Assembly (NCBI GenBank): GCA_033344895.1
Contig: JAWPMN010000001.1
Coordinates: 3,418,001-3,482,000 of the forward strand
DNA: 64,000 bases
Source of the DNA: Alphaproteobacteria bacterium
Lineage (GTDB): Bacteria; Pseudomonadota; Alphaproteobacteria; UBA8366; Aestuariispiraceae
Direction of reading: 5' to 3'
A program made the position numbers and the translations under genes. Shown one piece after another: positions 51,724-59,146 of this stretch (its first letter is position 1; every line of letters starts with the position of its first letter). A model generated the notes under the pieces. That model was not told the origin of the DNA and made no database searches. It was given only the letters and a program-made list of their open reading frames with translations.

Positions 51724-52968
51724 CTACAGCCAGTCCGTTTCGAAGGGGTAGGATGACATCCGTTCGACGCCGGTCTCGGTTATGATGACCTGTTCTTCCA
51801 GCTTCACGCCCTCACGGCCGCCTTCGACGCCGATGAAGCTTTCCACGCAAATCACCATGCCGGGCTCGAACAGGCCGTCATAGCCTTTCGCCGCGAAGTC
51901 GGCGCGATGCTTGATCGATGGGTATTCGTCGGCCAGCCCGACACCGTGCATGCAACTGGCATAGCGGTTGGACAGATATTCCTCCGGGATCTCCCAGGCA
52001 TCCATCGTGACGTCGTGGAAGCTTCGGCCCGGGGCCAGAATGGCGATGTTGTGCTCAATCTGCTCATGAGCCTTGGCATAGAGGCGGCGTTGTTCATCGG
52101 TCGGCTTCGCGCCGCAGATCCAGGCGCGGGAGATGTCCGAGCAATAGCCGTAGGGGCCGACAAGGTCGGTGTCGAAACTGACCATATCCCCGCGCTCGAT
52201 GGGTCGCATGGAACATTCGCGGAACCAGGGGTTGGTTCGGGGACCGGACGAGAGGAGGCGGGTTTCGATCCATTCGCCGCCCATCCGAATGTTCACTTCG
52301 TGCAGTTTGGCCCACAACGCGTTTTCGGTGATGCCGGGCTCCAGAATATCGCGCATCTCCCGGATACCCTGCTCGCAGGCCTCCATTGACTTTCGCATCA
52401 GGGCCAGTTCCTCCGGCGATTTCACGCAACGCGCCAGTTCCGCCAGGCCTTCCCCTTCGTGCAGGCTCAACTGCTGCTCTCGCAGGGCCTCGGTCGGCAT
52501 CATCGACAGGTGATCGATCGCGATCCGGCGGTTCCCGCCGCCATGTTTCTGCACCAGGTCTGCGATCTGATCCGCGAAGAGACGGGCCCGGTCAGGGCCG
52601 CGATGGGCCACCGTGAAAAAATAGAACGAAGGGATCGTACGGTATTCGTCGACGCCGGGCAGATCCTCGGCCAGGTGCGGATGGTTGGCGTAATCGAACA
52701 GGACGACGGGCCCGTCGGTACAGACGAAGACGCAGCGCGTCTCGTAATGTGCGCACCAGACCTGCATGTTGGTGGCGTCGGTGGCATAGCGGGTATTCAA
52801 CTGATTGAAGAACAGGCCGCCGGCGAAATCGCCCTCGCGCAGTTTCGCTCTCAGCCGTTCCAGCCGATAGCCGCGAACCACATTCAGGTCGACAGGCGCG
52901 TCCGAGTATTCCATGGCGCCATGCTGACGGGCCTTTTGTCGAAGCCCCCCGACTGCGTTCAACCCCAT
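51724..52968 (-). CDS. dddP: M24-fold DMSP lyase candidate (DddP-like)
   Basis: 414 residues, the 'pita-bread' peptidase M24 fold. Metal ligands are D266 and D268 (FDTDLVGPYGYCSD), D278, H341, E376 and E391. The spacing equals D295/D297/D307/H371/E406/E421 of DddP from Ruegeria, as I recall that numbering. Y336 and D347 (YASCMHGVGLADEYP) also fall at the positions of Y366 and the catalytic D377. DddP cleaves dimethylsulfoniopropionate to dimethyl sulfide and acrylate. GGGAGG is 8 bp before the ATG. Metal ligands alone would fit any M24 enzyme, so the name rests on Tyr, Asp and overall sequence. Confidence 0.72.
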   Translation of the reverse strand: MGLNAVGGLRQKARQHGAMEYSDAPVDLNVVRGYRLERLRAKLREGDFAGGLFFNQLNTRYATDATNMQVWCAHYETRCVFVCTDGPVVLFDYANHPHLAEDLPGVDEYRTIPSFYFFTVAHRGPDRARLFADQIADLVQKHGGGNRRIAIDHLSMMPTEALREQQLSLHEGEGLAELARCVKSPEELALMRKSMEACEQGIREMRDILEPGITENALWAKLHEVNIRMGGEWIETRLLSSGPRTNPWFRECSMRPIERGDMVSFDTDLVGPYGYCSDISRAWICGAKPTDEQRRLYAKAHEQIEHNIAILAPGRSFHDVTMDAWEIPEEYLSNRYASCMHGVGLADEYPSIKHRADFAAKGYDGLFEPGMVICVESFIGVEGGREGVKLEEQVIITETGVERMSSYPFETDWL

Positions 52969-53087
52969 CGCACTGCCTCCCGAAATACTCCGCCCGGACG
53001 AATGACCGTTCCAGATTTCGGCATTTGGCGGGGCAGGGGTCCCCCGGAAGCGACACTAATGGTTCGGAAACGACATTCCTGCCGCGA

Positions 53088-53777
53088 TCACGCCGACCGG
53101 CCGCGTTTGCGGGCATACATTGCCTCGTCGGCGCGTTCGAACAAGGTGTCGGCGCGATCCTTCGGTCCATAGGGAACGGACCCGAAAGAGGCGCGGATCG
53201 GAATCTGAATACCGTGCCAGGGGACGCTGGCGTAGTTCAGCAATCGGTCCAGACTGCGAACACGCTTCCTGGCGCCTTCGGGGGTGGATTCCGTCAGAAT
53301 GATCGCAAACTCATCGCCGCCGATCCGGGCCACGGAATCCGTATCTCGGACATGCCGGGACAAGATCGACCCAACCGCGGAAAGCACAAGATCGCCCGCC
53401 GCGTGGCCGTGGGTGTCGTTAATGGTCTTGAAACCGTCCAGATCGACAATGACCAACACCCCCTTTTCGCCGAAGCGTCGGGTTCGCGCCAAGGCGCCTT
53501 CCATCGCAATTTCAAACCCGCGACGATTGAGCAGCCCAGTGACCTCGTCCGTTCGGGCCTGGTGTTCCAGCACCGCAATCCGGCGCTGGGCGTCAGACAA
53601 TTCGGCGCGGGCTTCCATCGCCATGCTGAGCGCATCCTCCAGCAGCCGTCGATAGTTGCGGGCCTCTGCCAGATCGTCCGGCAGGTCGCTGGTCAGATCC
53701 CGGACCAAAGCCGCTGTCGGGATATCCCCGCCACTCACAGCAACCAAGGCACCTTTGTTCAGAACTTCGGTCATCAT
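53088..53777 (-). CDS. diguanylate cyclase (GGDEF protein)
   Basis: 229 residues. A helical, coiled-coil-like N-terminus (about 15-75, LLEDALSMAMEARAELSDAQ) precedes the GGDEF domain, with DEVTGLLNRRGFE, IVDLDGFKTINDTHGH and an intact ARIGGDEFA active-site motif. An RxxD inhibition site would lie five residues before GGDEF; here the segment is RDTDSVARIGGDEF, which has RDTD nearby. It should make cyclic-di-GMP. No membrane segment is seen, so dimerisation is probably by the N-terminal helix. CtrA/GANTC motifs lie just upstream. Confidence 0.92.
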   Translation of the reverse strand: MMTEVLNKGALVAVSGGDIPTAALVRDLTSDLPDDLAEARNYRRLLEDALSMAMEARAELSDAQRRIAVLEHQARTDEVTGLLNRRGFEIAMEGALARTRRFGEKGVLVIVDLDGFKTINDTHGHAAGDLVLSAVGSILSRHVRDTDSVARIGGDEFAIILTESTPEGARKRVRSLDRLLNYASVPWHGIQIPIRASFGSVPYGPKDRADTLFERADEAMYARKRGRSA

Positions 53778-53843
53778 CCCAATCCTCTCCCGTCACGCGG
53801 TGTCGTTCTGCCTTCGAAATGGCAAGGGGCGTGCCAGATGGCA

Positions 53844-53934
53844 GAATCCCGGAGTCCTGCGGGTTTTCCTGGTTAACAACGTGTTAACATATTGTTAACC
53901 GGGGATTTTCTGCAGCGGAGTCGGAATCGGATTC
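53844..53934. promoter_or_regulatory. CtrA-type and GANTC (CcrM) site cluster upstream of the GGDEF gene
   Basis: TTAA occurs at 53873, 53884 and 53895, each separated by 7 bp, making two overlapping CtrA boxes (TTAA-N7-TTAA) with GGTTAAC/GTTAACC ends. Five GANTC sites flank them: 53844-53848, 53852-53856, 53918-53922, 53924-53928 and 53930-53934, the last three spaced exactly 6 bp. The cluster is 67-157 bp upstream of ATG 53777. About 0.3 GANTC would be expected by chance. Confidence 0.65.
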
Positions 53935-53943
53935 CTAGTATCG

Positions 53944-54825
53944 CTACGCGGATTGGAGGAAAGTCCGCAACCCTGGCATCAATTGTTCCGGGGCTTCTTC
54001 CTGGACGAAATGGCCGCAATCGATCGAGATCGTTCGGATGTCATCGGCGAAGACGCGCCAATCCTGGTCCGGGTCGGATTTCGTATAGCCACGCCCATAG
54101 GGCACCAGCAAAGGGCAGGCGAGCTTTCGTCCTGCCTCCCGATCCGCGCGGTCGGCATCGAGGTCCAGTCCGGCGCCCGCGCGATAATCAGCCGCTGCAC
54201 CGGCCTGGACTGCCGGATTCCGATAGGCCGCCAGATAGCGTTGCACTGCCTGGGGTTCCAAGGGCTTCTCGGCCCATTGCTCGATCAGGTGTCCGATCAG
54301 GACGTCGGAAGCGCCATGCAGAATGGCTTCGACCAATGGTGCAGGTTGGGCAAGGAGCGGCCAGTGGAAGGCCTTGTTTGCCGATTGGTAGGTCATGGCC
54401 TCCCAGATAATGACCGTTGGGACAGTGTCGATGGAGACGAGCCCGGCCACGGCTTCGGGGAAGTCCAGGGCCAGGCGATAGGCGGCCCGGGCACCGCGAT
54501 CATGGCCGAGCAGCAGAAACCGTTCGTGGCCGAGATCGGCCATCAGGTGCATGAGAGTGCGTGCCACCGAACGGCGGTCGAAGGGGGCGCCGCTTTCCAT
54601 GGCGGCGGGGCCGGGGGATGCGCCGTAGCCGGGAAGGTCGGGCACGATAACCCGATACTGGTCTGTGAGGGCCGGGGCAATGTAGCGAAAGGTGTGCCCG
54701 GTCTGCGGGAAGCCGTGCAGCATGAGCAAGGGGCGGCCGCAACCGGCGCTCCGCACCAGCATGGGTCCATGGTCGGTCTCAATCATTTCCCGCTGAAAAT
54801 CGTTCCACGATGTTGTGCTGGGCAT
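53944..54825 (-). CDS. haloacetate/fluoroacetate dehalogenase-like alpha/beta hydrolase
   Basis: 293 residues from ATG 54825 (GGAGA 5 bp upstream; ATG 54837 is in frame). The HGFPQTGHTFR oxyanion motif is followed by nucleophile D109 in GHDRGARAA. R110 and R113, D133, H154/W155 in AFHWPLLAQPAPL, Y214 in ADYRAG and H272 in CGHFVQEEAPE align with D110, R111, R114, D134, H155, W156, Y219 and H280 of fluoroacetate dehalogenase (numbering recalled). Family reaction: hydrolytic cleavage of a carbon-halogen bond in a haloacetate. Divergent CGNR regulator with tandem sites between. Confidence 0.78.
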   Translation of the reverse strand: MPSTTSWNDFQREMIETDHGPMLVRSAGCGRPLLMLHGFPQTGHTFRYIAPALTDQYRVIVPDLPGYGASPGPAAMESGAPFDRRSVARTLMHLMADLGHERFLLLGHDRGARAAYRLALDFPEAVAGLVSIDTVPTVIIWEAMTYQSANKAFHWPLLAQPAPLVEAILHGASDVLIGHLIEQWAEKPLEPQAVQRYLAAYRNPAVQAGAAADYRAGAGLDLDADRADREAGRKLACPLLVPYGRGYTKSDPDQDWRVFADDIRTISIDCGHFVQEEAPEQLMPGLRTFLQSA

Positions 54826-54838
54826 GGCTGTCTCCATT

Positions 54839-54895
54839 GGCACCGGTTTAAATGGTGCCGTAGACTATCAGTGTGGAACCAGTTATACTAGTGCC
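54839..54895. promoter_or_regulatory. tandem operator-like sites and promoter between dehalogenase and CGNR genes
   Basis: Two 21-bp copies, 54839-54859 (GGCACC ... GGTGCC ends) and 54875-54895 (GGAACC ... AGTGCC), share 15 of 21 bases. The first is nearly palindromic around TTTAAA. A rightward promoter TAGACT (54861-54866) and TATACT (54884-54889), spacer 17 bp, overlaps the second. The first ends just above the ribosome site of the hydrolase gene. The likely binding protein is the CGNR protein at 54917. Confidence 0.65.
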
Positions 54896-54916
54896 AAAAT
54901 GATGTGAGGTTTCCTG

Positions 54917-55486
54917 ATGATCTCCGAGATGGATTTCCATACCGACACGGGGCGGCGGTGTCTGGACCTGGCCGCAACGCTGGGTGATCGCTTCGGCTCC
55001 CCACTCGAGCGCCTGGTAGAACCGGAGTCGCTGGCCGAATGGTTTGCATCGGTCGCGGGGAGTCCGTTGCCGGCGAAGGTGACGTCCGAGGATCTTGCCA
55101 CCGTACGGAACCTCAGGGACAGCATCGGGCGTGTCGCGGATGCGCTGTATGACAATCAGGCGCCCGACGTAAACGACATCGCGCGCATCAACGACCATGC
55201 GGCGACCTTCCCGTCACCGCCGCGCCTGGCGTTGGATGGTCGAAGTGTGATGGCGTCGGAAGACACGACACTGGAGGCCGTGCTGGGCGAAATCGCGCGC
55301 GACGCGATCGACCTGCTGAGCGGTCCCGACTTCGCCAAGGTGAAGCGCTGTGCAGCGGAGGATTGTTCGGTCCTGTTCGTCGACTACTCGCGACCGGGCA
55401 AGCGACGCTGGTGCAGCATGTCGCGATGCGGCAATCGGGCGAAGAAGCGGGCCTACAATGCGCGCCAAAAGCCGTCCGACGATTGA
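54917..55486 (+). CDS. CGNR zinc-finger (ABATE-domain) regulator
   Basis: 189 residues. The N-terminal ABATE-type domain (about 1-140) has DLAATLGDR and LRDSIGRVADALY. The C-terminal CGNR zinc finger has C...C pairs in RCAAEDCSVLF and RRWCSMSRCGNRAKKRAY, the CGNR signature. Such proteins are putative DNA-binding regulators, often next to the gene they control. The start is 74 bp from the divergent hydrolase, and the second 21-bp repeat overlaps its -10, so autoregulation is plausible. Confidence 0.88.
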   Translation: MISEMDFHTDTGRRCLDLAATLGDRFGSPLERLVEPESLAEWFASVAGSPLPAKVTSEDLATVRNLRDSIGRVADALYDNQAPDVNDIARINDHAATFPSPPRLALDGRSVMASEDTTLEAVLGEIARDAIDLLSGPDFAKVKRCAAEDCSVLFVDYSRPGKRRWCSMSRCGNRAKKRAYNARQKPSDD

Positions 55487-55496
55487 TCCCTGAGGG

Positions 55497-56177
55497 TCAG
55501 AACGTCTCCACCCATGGGCGCAGTTCGACTTCCCAGGTCCAGGCGCTGCGGTGTTGCCGGTGCAGGTTCAGATAGGATCTGGCTATCGCATCCGGAGACA
55601 GGAAGCGGTCGTCGTCGGAGGAGCGGCTGTCGCTGGCGATGGCGCCATCAATGACGAAGTGTCCGACATGGATGCCCTTGGGCTGCAGTTCGCGGGCCAT
55701 GGATTGGCACAGGCCGCGCAATCCGAACTTGCCCATCGCGAAGGTGGAGGAGTTGGCATAGCCCTTCACGCTGGCCGAAGCGCCGGTAAACAGGATCGAT
55801 CCACTGCCGCGCGGCAGCATGCGTCGTGCCGCCTCCCGTCCGACAACGAAACCGCCGAAACAGGTAATCTCGATCGCTTCTTTGACCTCGGCAGGGTCCA
55901 GTTCGTGAACGCCGCCGCGCACCCGTTTCGACGGGTTGAAGACGACGAGGTCGGGTATGCGGGGCAGGGCGTCGAACACGGCTGCCACTGCCGCGGGGTC
56001 GGTGGCGTCGCAGCGATGGGCCGTCGCCCCGGTCTCATCGCACAGGCCGGTGAGCTTATCCGGATCGCGCGCCGCGAGATGCACCGCCATGCCGTCCTGC
56101 GCGCATAGCCGTGCCAGGGACGCGCTCAGCCCCGATCCGGCACCTACGATCAAGGCGGTTTCCTGTTGGTCGGTCAT
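55497..56177 (-). CDS. short-chain dehydrogenase/reductase
   Basis: 226 residues from ATG 56177, with AAAGGA 9 bp upstream. The cofactor loop is VGAGSGLSASLAR, an atypical form (GxGSGxG-like). The usual YxxxK is not apparent: the expected position reads SSTFAMGKFGLRG (F in place of Y, K retained), after LFTGASASV. That makes catalytic activity uncertain. It converges with the CGNR gene across a 10-bp gap. Substrate unknown. Confidence 0.8.
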   Translation of the reverse strand: MTDQQETALIVGAGSGLSASLARLCAQDGMAVHLAARDPDKLTGLCDETGATAHRCDATDPAAVAAVFDALPRIPDLVVFNPSKRVRGGVHELDPAEVKEAIEITCFGGFVVGREAARRMLPRGSGSILFTGASASVKGYANSSTFAMGKFGLRGLCQSMARELQPKGIHVGHFVIDGAIASDSRSSDDDRFLSPDAIARSYLNLHRQHRSAWTWEVELRPWVETF

Positions 56178-56253
56178 GGGCGGCATCCTTTCGCGCAAGG
56201 GAGAGTGTGACCCTCTGATAGCTGGGGTCACTGCTTCCCGGCGCAAGGCCTAA

Positions 56254-57027
56254 TCATCCGGCCGATCCGGTTTCCGCTCGGAAGTGAATGGCCAGTTCCT
56301 CCATGGCCCGGAAATAGGGGGCGGGCCCGAAGCTGACGCGACCAACGCCCAGGTCGGCAAGAGCGGCAAGGTCCGGTGCGTCGCCCATTTTCAGCACATT
56401 GACCGGCAGCGGACTGGCGTCGCAGATTTCCCGAATGCCATCGGGGTCGACGAGGCCCGGCACAAAGAAGCCACTGGCCCCGGCATCCGCATAGGCTTGT
56501 GCGCGTGCCTTTGCCTCCGGGATCATGTCGGGGTGTCGGCCTTTGTCCTTCTGCCGCAGAAACAGGTCCGTTCGGGCATTCAGGAAGGCAGGCAGTCCCA
56601 TGGCGTCAGCGGCTTTCCGAAGGGCTGAAATCCGCGCGGCCTGCCGCTCGATGGGGTATAGCCCGTTGCCTCCGACCACCTGGTCTTCGAAGTTGACGCC
56701 GATAACGCCTGTCTCCAGCAAGGCCGAAAAGTTCGCCGCGACCGGTTCCGGTTCTTCGGCATAGCCGCCTTCGAAATCGATGGTCACCGGAACGTCGACC
56801 GCAGCCGCGATACGGCGCGCGATCCCGAAAAGCGTCTCAAGCGGAAGTGCCTCGCCGTCCGGGTAGCCCTGCGCAGCCGCCACAGACCAGCTTCCGGTCG
56901 CCACGGCTGGGGCGCCGGCATCGACAACCGCCTTCGCGCTTCCGGCATCCCAGATATTGTAAAGGATGACAGGGCGGCCCTTTACATGCAGGGCCTGAAA
57001 CTGACGCGCCTTATCCACTTGCGACAC
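56254..57027 (-). CDS. isocitrate lyase/PEP mutase-family protein
   Basis: 257 residues. The (beta/alpha)8 fold of the PEP-mutase subfamily shows NIWDAGSAKAVVDAG, then VPVTIDFEGGYAEEP (metal-binding Asp/Glu) and GVNFEDQVVGG. The long Cys-containing lyase loop KKCGH of isocitrate lyase is absent, so this is the smaller group (phosphonopyruvate hydrolase, oxaloacetate decarboxylase-like or 2-methylisocitrate lyase-like). The specific reaction is not inferable. The stop is 76 bp from the SDR start, same strand. Confidence 0.87.
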   Translation of the reverse strand: MSQVDKARQFQALHVKGRPVILYNIWDAGSAKAVVDAGAPAVATGSWSVAAAQGYPDGEALPLETLFGIARRIAAAVDVPVTIDFEGGYAEEPEPVAANFSALLETGVIGVNFEDQVVGGNGLYPIERQAARISALRKAADAMGLPAFLNARTDLFLRQKDKGRHPDMIPEAKARAQAYADAGASGFFVPGLVDPDGIREICDASPLPVNVLKMGDAPDLAALADLGVGRVSFGPAPYFRAMEELAIHFRAETGSAG

Positions 57028-57150
57028 GGTGTGGTTCCTTTCCCGGGAGAGTGCATCAAGCGCACCGACCTTGCATGGATGGCTGCTATCGCGCGATGTG
57101 CCTGAGGATCACACGTTCAGACATTATCCCGCGCGGATATTCAACCGAAA

Positions 57151-58116
57151 TCAGACGACCCGGCTGGGGAGCGGACGGCCGGAGAAATGCGCAGCCAGAT
57201 TGTCCAGGCATCGAAACCCCATGTCGTTGCGGGTCTCGACAGTGGCCGATCCGATATGGGGCAGCAGAAACGCGTTGGGCAGGTCCAGGTACCGTGGGTC
57301 CAGCTTCGGTTCGCCGGTAAAGACATCCAGGCCGGCGGCAAAGACCTTGCCGGACTTCAGGGCCTCGATCAGATCGTCATCCACCACGACCGGCCCGCGC
57401 GCGGTGTTGGCGACAACCGCGCCATCCGGCAGCAGGGCGATCCGCTCGGCATTCAGCCAGTGGTGCGTTTCGGGCGTCAACGGGCAGGTTAGGGCCAGGA
57501 AGTCGCATTGCGGCAGCATCTCCGCTGCATCCGCATAAAATGCGGCACCCTGGTCGTCGGGTGACTTCAGGCGGCGGCGGTTGTGGTACATCACCGACAT
57601 CCCGAAGCCCTGCGCGCGGCGGGCAACCGCCTGGCCGATCCGCCCCATGCCGACGATACCGAGGCGCTTCCCGGACATGTGCACGCCCAGCATGTCACGC
57701 GGAGCCCAGCGGCCCCAACGCCCCTGGCGCAGAACGCGTTCCGAATCCTGCGCCATCCGTGCCGCGCCCAGCAAACACAGAATCGTGGTGTCGGCCGTTG
57801 CGTCGGTCAGCACATCGGGCGTGTTGGTGACGATCAGCCCCCGTGCTTTCGCGGCCTCCAGGTCGATATGGTCGCAGCCGACGGAAAAGGTCGCGAGAAT
57901 CTCCACGCTTTCGGGCAGCCGCGCGATGGTGTCCGCGTCCATCCTTTCGGTCGGGCTGCAGATAATCGCCCGGCAGTCGTCGGCCGCATTGATTACGGCG
58001 TCGCTGTCCAGAGGCTGGTCCTCCGCATTGGAAACGGCGTCGAACTCGGCATGGAAACGGGTTTCGACGGCTTCGGGCATCAGACGGGTGGCCAGCACTC
58101 TCGGTCGAACGGACAT
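57151..58116 (-). CDS. D-2-hydroxyacid dehydrogenase (glyoxylate/hydroxypyruvate reductase-like)
   Basis: 321 residues from ATG 58116 with GGGGAG 8 bp upstream; the upstream in-frame extension to 58443 enters the rhodanese/ChrB start region. The NAD(P)-binding motif is RLGIVGMGRIGQAVA, followed by NRR (an Arg pair that suggests NADP preference). The catalytic Arg (ANTARGPVVVD), Glu and His (LPHIGSATVETR) are in place. It reduces 2-oxoacids such as glyoxylate or hydroxypyruvate. Neighbours do not define the substrate. Confidence 0.9.
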   Translation of the reverse strand: MSVRPRVLATRLMPEAVETRFHAEFDAVSNAEDQPLDSDAVINAADDCRAIICSPTERMDADTIARLPESVEILATFSVGCDHIDLEAAKARGLIVTNTPDVLTDATADTTILCLLGAARMAQDSERVLRQGRWGRWAPRDMLGVHMSGKRLGIVGMGRIGQAVARRAQGFGMSVMYHNRRRLKSPDDQGAAFYADAAEMLPQCDFLALTCPLTPETHHWLNAERIALLPDGAVVANTARGPVVVDDDLIEALKSGKVFAAGLDVFTGEPKLDPRYLDLPNAFLLPHIGSATVETRNDMGFRCLDNLAAHFSGRPLPSRVV

Positions 58117-58324
58117 CAGGAAACTCCCCAGACAAAATGACATTGGCGCGCAGCTTATGCCGACGCCGCAGCGCGGAACATGTACGGCAGCGACAGGAAT
58201 GCCAACATATTGACTGGATTCAAGGAGCTTCGTATCGTTGCCCCACTGGGGCATGCGATCGCCCCGTGAGGCGTCAGCCCAAGAGTCGCGTCCTGTGAAC
58301 CCTGAATGGAAGGGAGGACGTGTT

Positions 58325-59146
58325 ATGGCGTCTCCGACTGAAATTACAGCAGCCCAATTGTCCAAACTCATCGGCCTGCCGAATTGTCCGGCGCTGATTG
58401 ATATCCGAATAGACGAAGATTTCGCGGCGCGCCCGCGCCTCATGCCCGGAGCGAGACGGCGCCGTCACACGGATGTCCAATCGTGGCTGTCCGACTATGC
58501 GGGGCGGAAATGTGTCGTCATCTGTCACAAGGGTAAGAAACTCAGCCAGGGCGTCGCGGCCCTGATGCGCACGGAAGGCATCGAGGCGGAGACTCTGGAG
58601 GGCGGAGCCGTCGCCTGGATCGAGGCCGGCCTGCCGACGATCAACCCGGCATGTCTTCCGGATCGCGATGCCAGGGGAAGAACGCTGTGGGTCACCCGGG
58701 CGCGGCCCAAGGTCGATCGGGTCGCTTGTCCCTGGCTGATCCGCCGGTTCGTCGATCCGGACGCGGCCTTCCTGTTCGTATCCCCGGCGGAGGTCATGGA
58801 TGTCGCGGACCGGTTTTCGGCCGAGCCGTTCGACCTGGAAGGCGTATTCTGGAGCCATCGCGGCGAGGAATGCACCTTCGATACGATGCTGCGAGAGTTT
58901 GAACTGGTGCATCCGGCGCTGCAGCATCTTGCCGTCATCGTCCGCGGTGCGGATACCGCCCGTCCGGACCTCGCCCCGGAGTGTGCAGGTCTGCTGGCGG
59001 CGTCGCTTGGACTGTCCCGAATGTACAGGGACGACCTGCAGCAGCTGGACGCCGCATTGGGGGTCTATGACGCGTTCTACCGCTGGTGCCGCGACGCCAC
59101 GGACGAAGGTCATGACTGGCCCATGCGGACGGGAGGCGGCAAATGA
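58325..59146 (+). CDS. chrB: rhodanese-ChrB fusion protein, chromate-resistance related
   Basis: 273 residues from ATG 58325 with GGAGG upstream. An N-terminal rhodanese-like domain (about 1-110) keeps the active Cys in VICHKGKKLSQG. The C-terminal half (about 125-265) has VACPWLIRRFVDPDAAFLFV and FDLEGVFWSHRGEECTFDTM, the ChrB C-terminal (chromate-resistance) domain. It overlaps chrA by 4 bp, as chrB-chrA pairs do. I infer a role in chromate response or chromate reduction/export; sequence alone does not show which. Confidence 0.82.
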   Translation: MASPTEITAAQLSKLIGLPNCPALIDIRIDEDFAARPRLMPGARRRRHTDVQSWLSDYAGRKCVVICHKGKKLSQGVAALMRTEGIEAETLEGGAVAWIEAGLPTINPACLPDRDARGRTLWVTRARPKVDRVACPWLIRRFVDPDAAFLFVSPAEVMDVADRFSAEPFDLEGVFWSHRGEECTFDTMLREFELVHPALQHLAVIVRGADTARPDLAPECAGLLAASLGLSRMYRDDLQQLDAALGVYDAFYRWCRDATDEGHDWPMRTGGGK

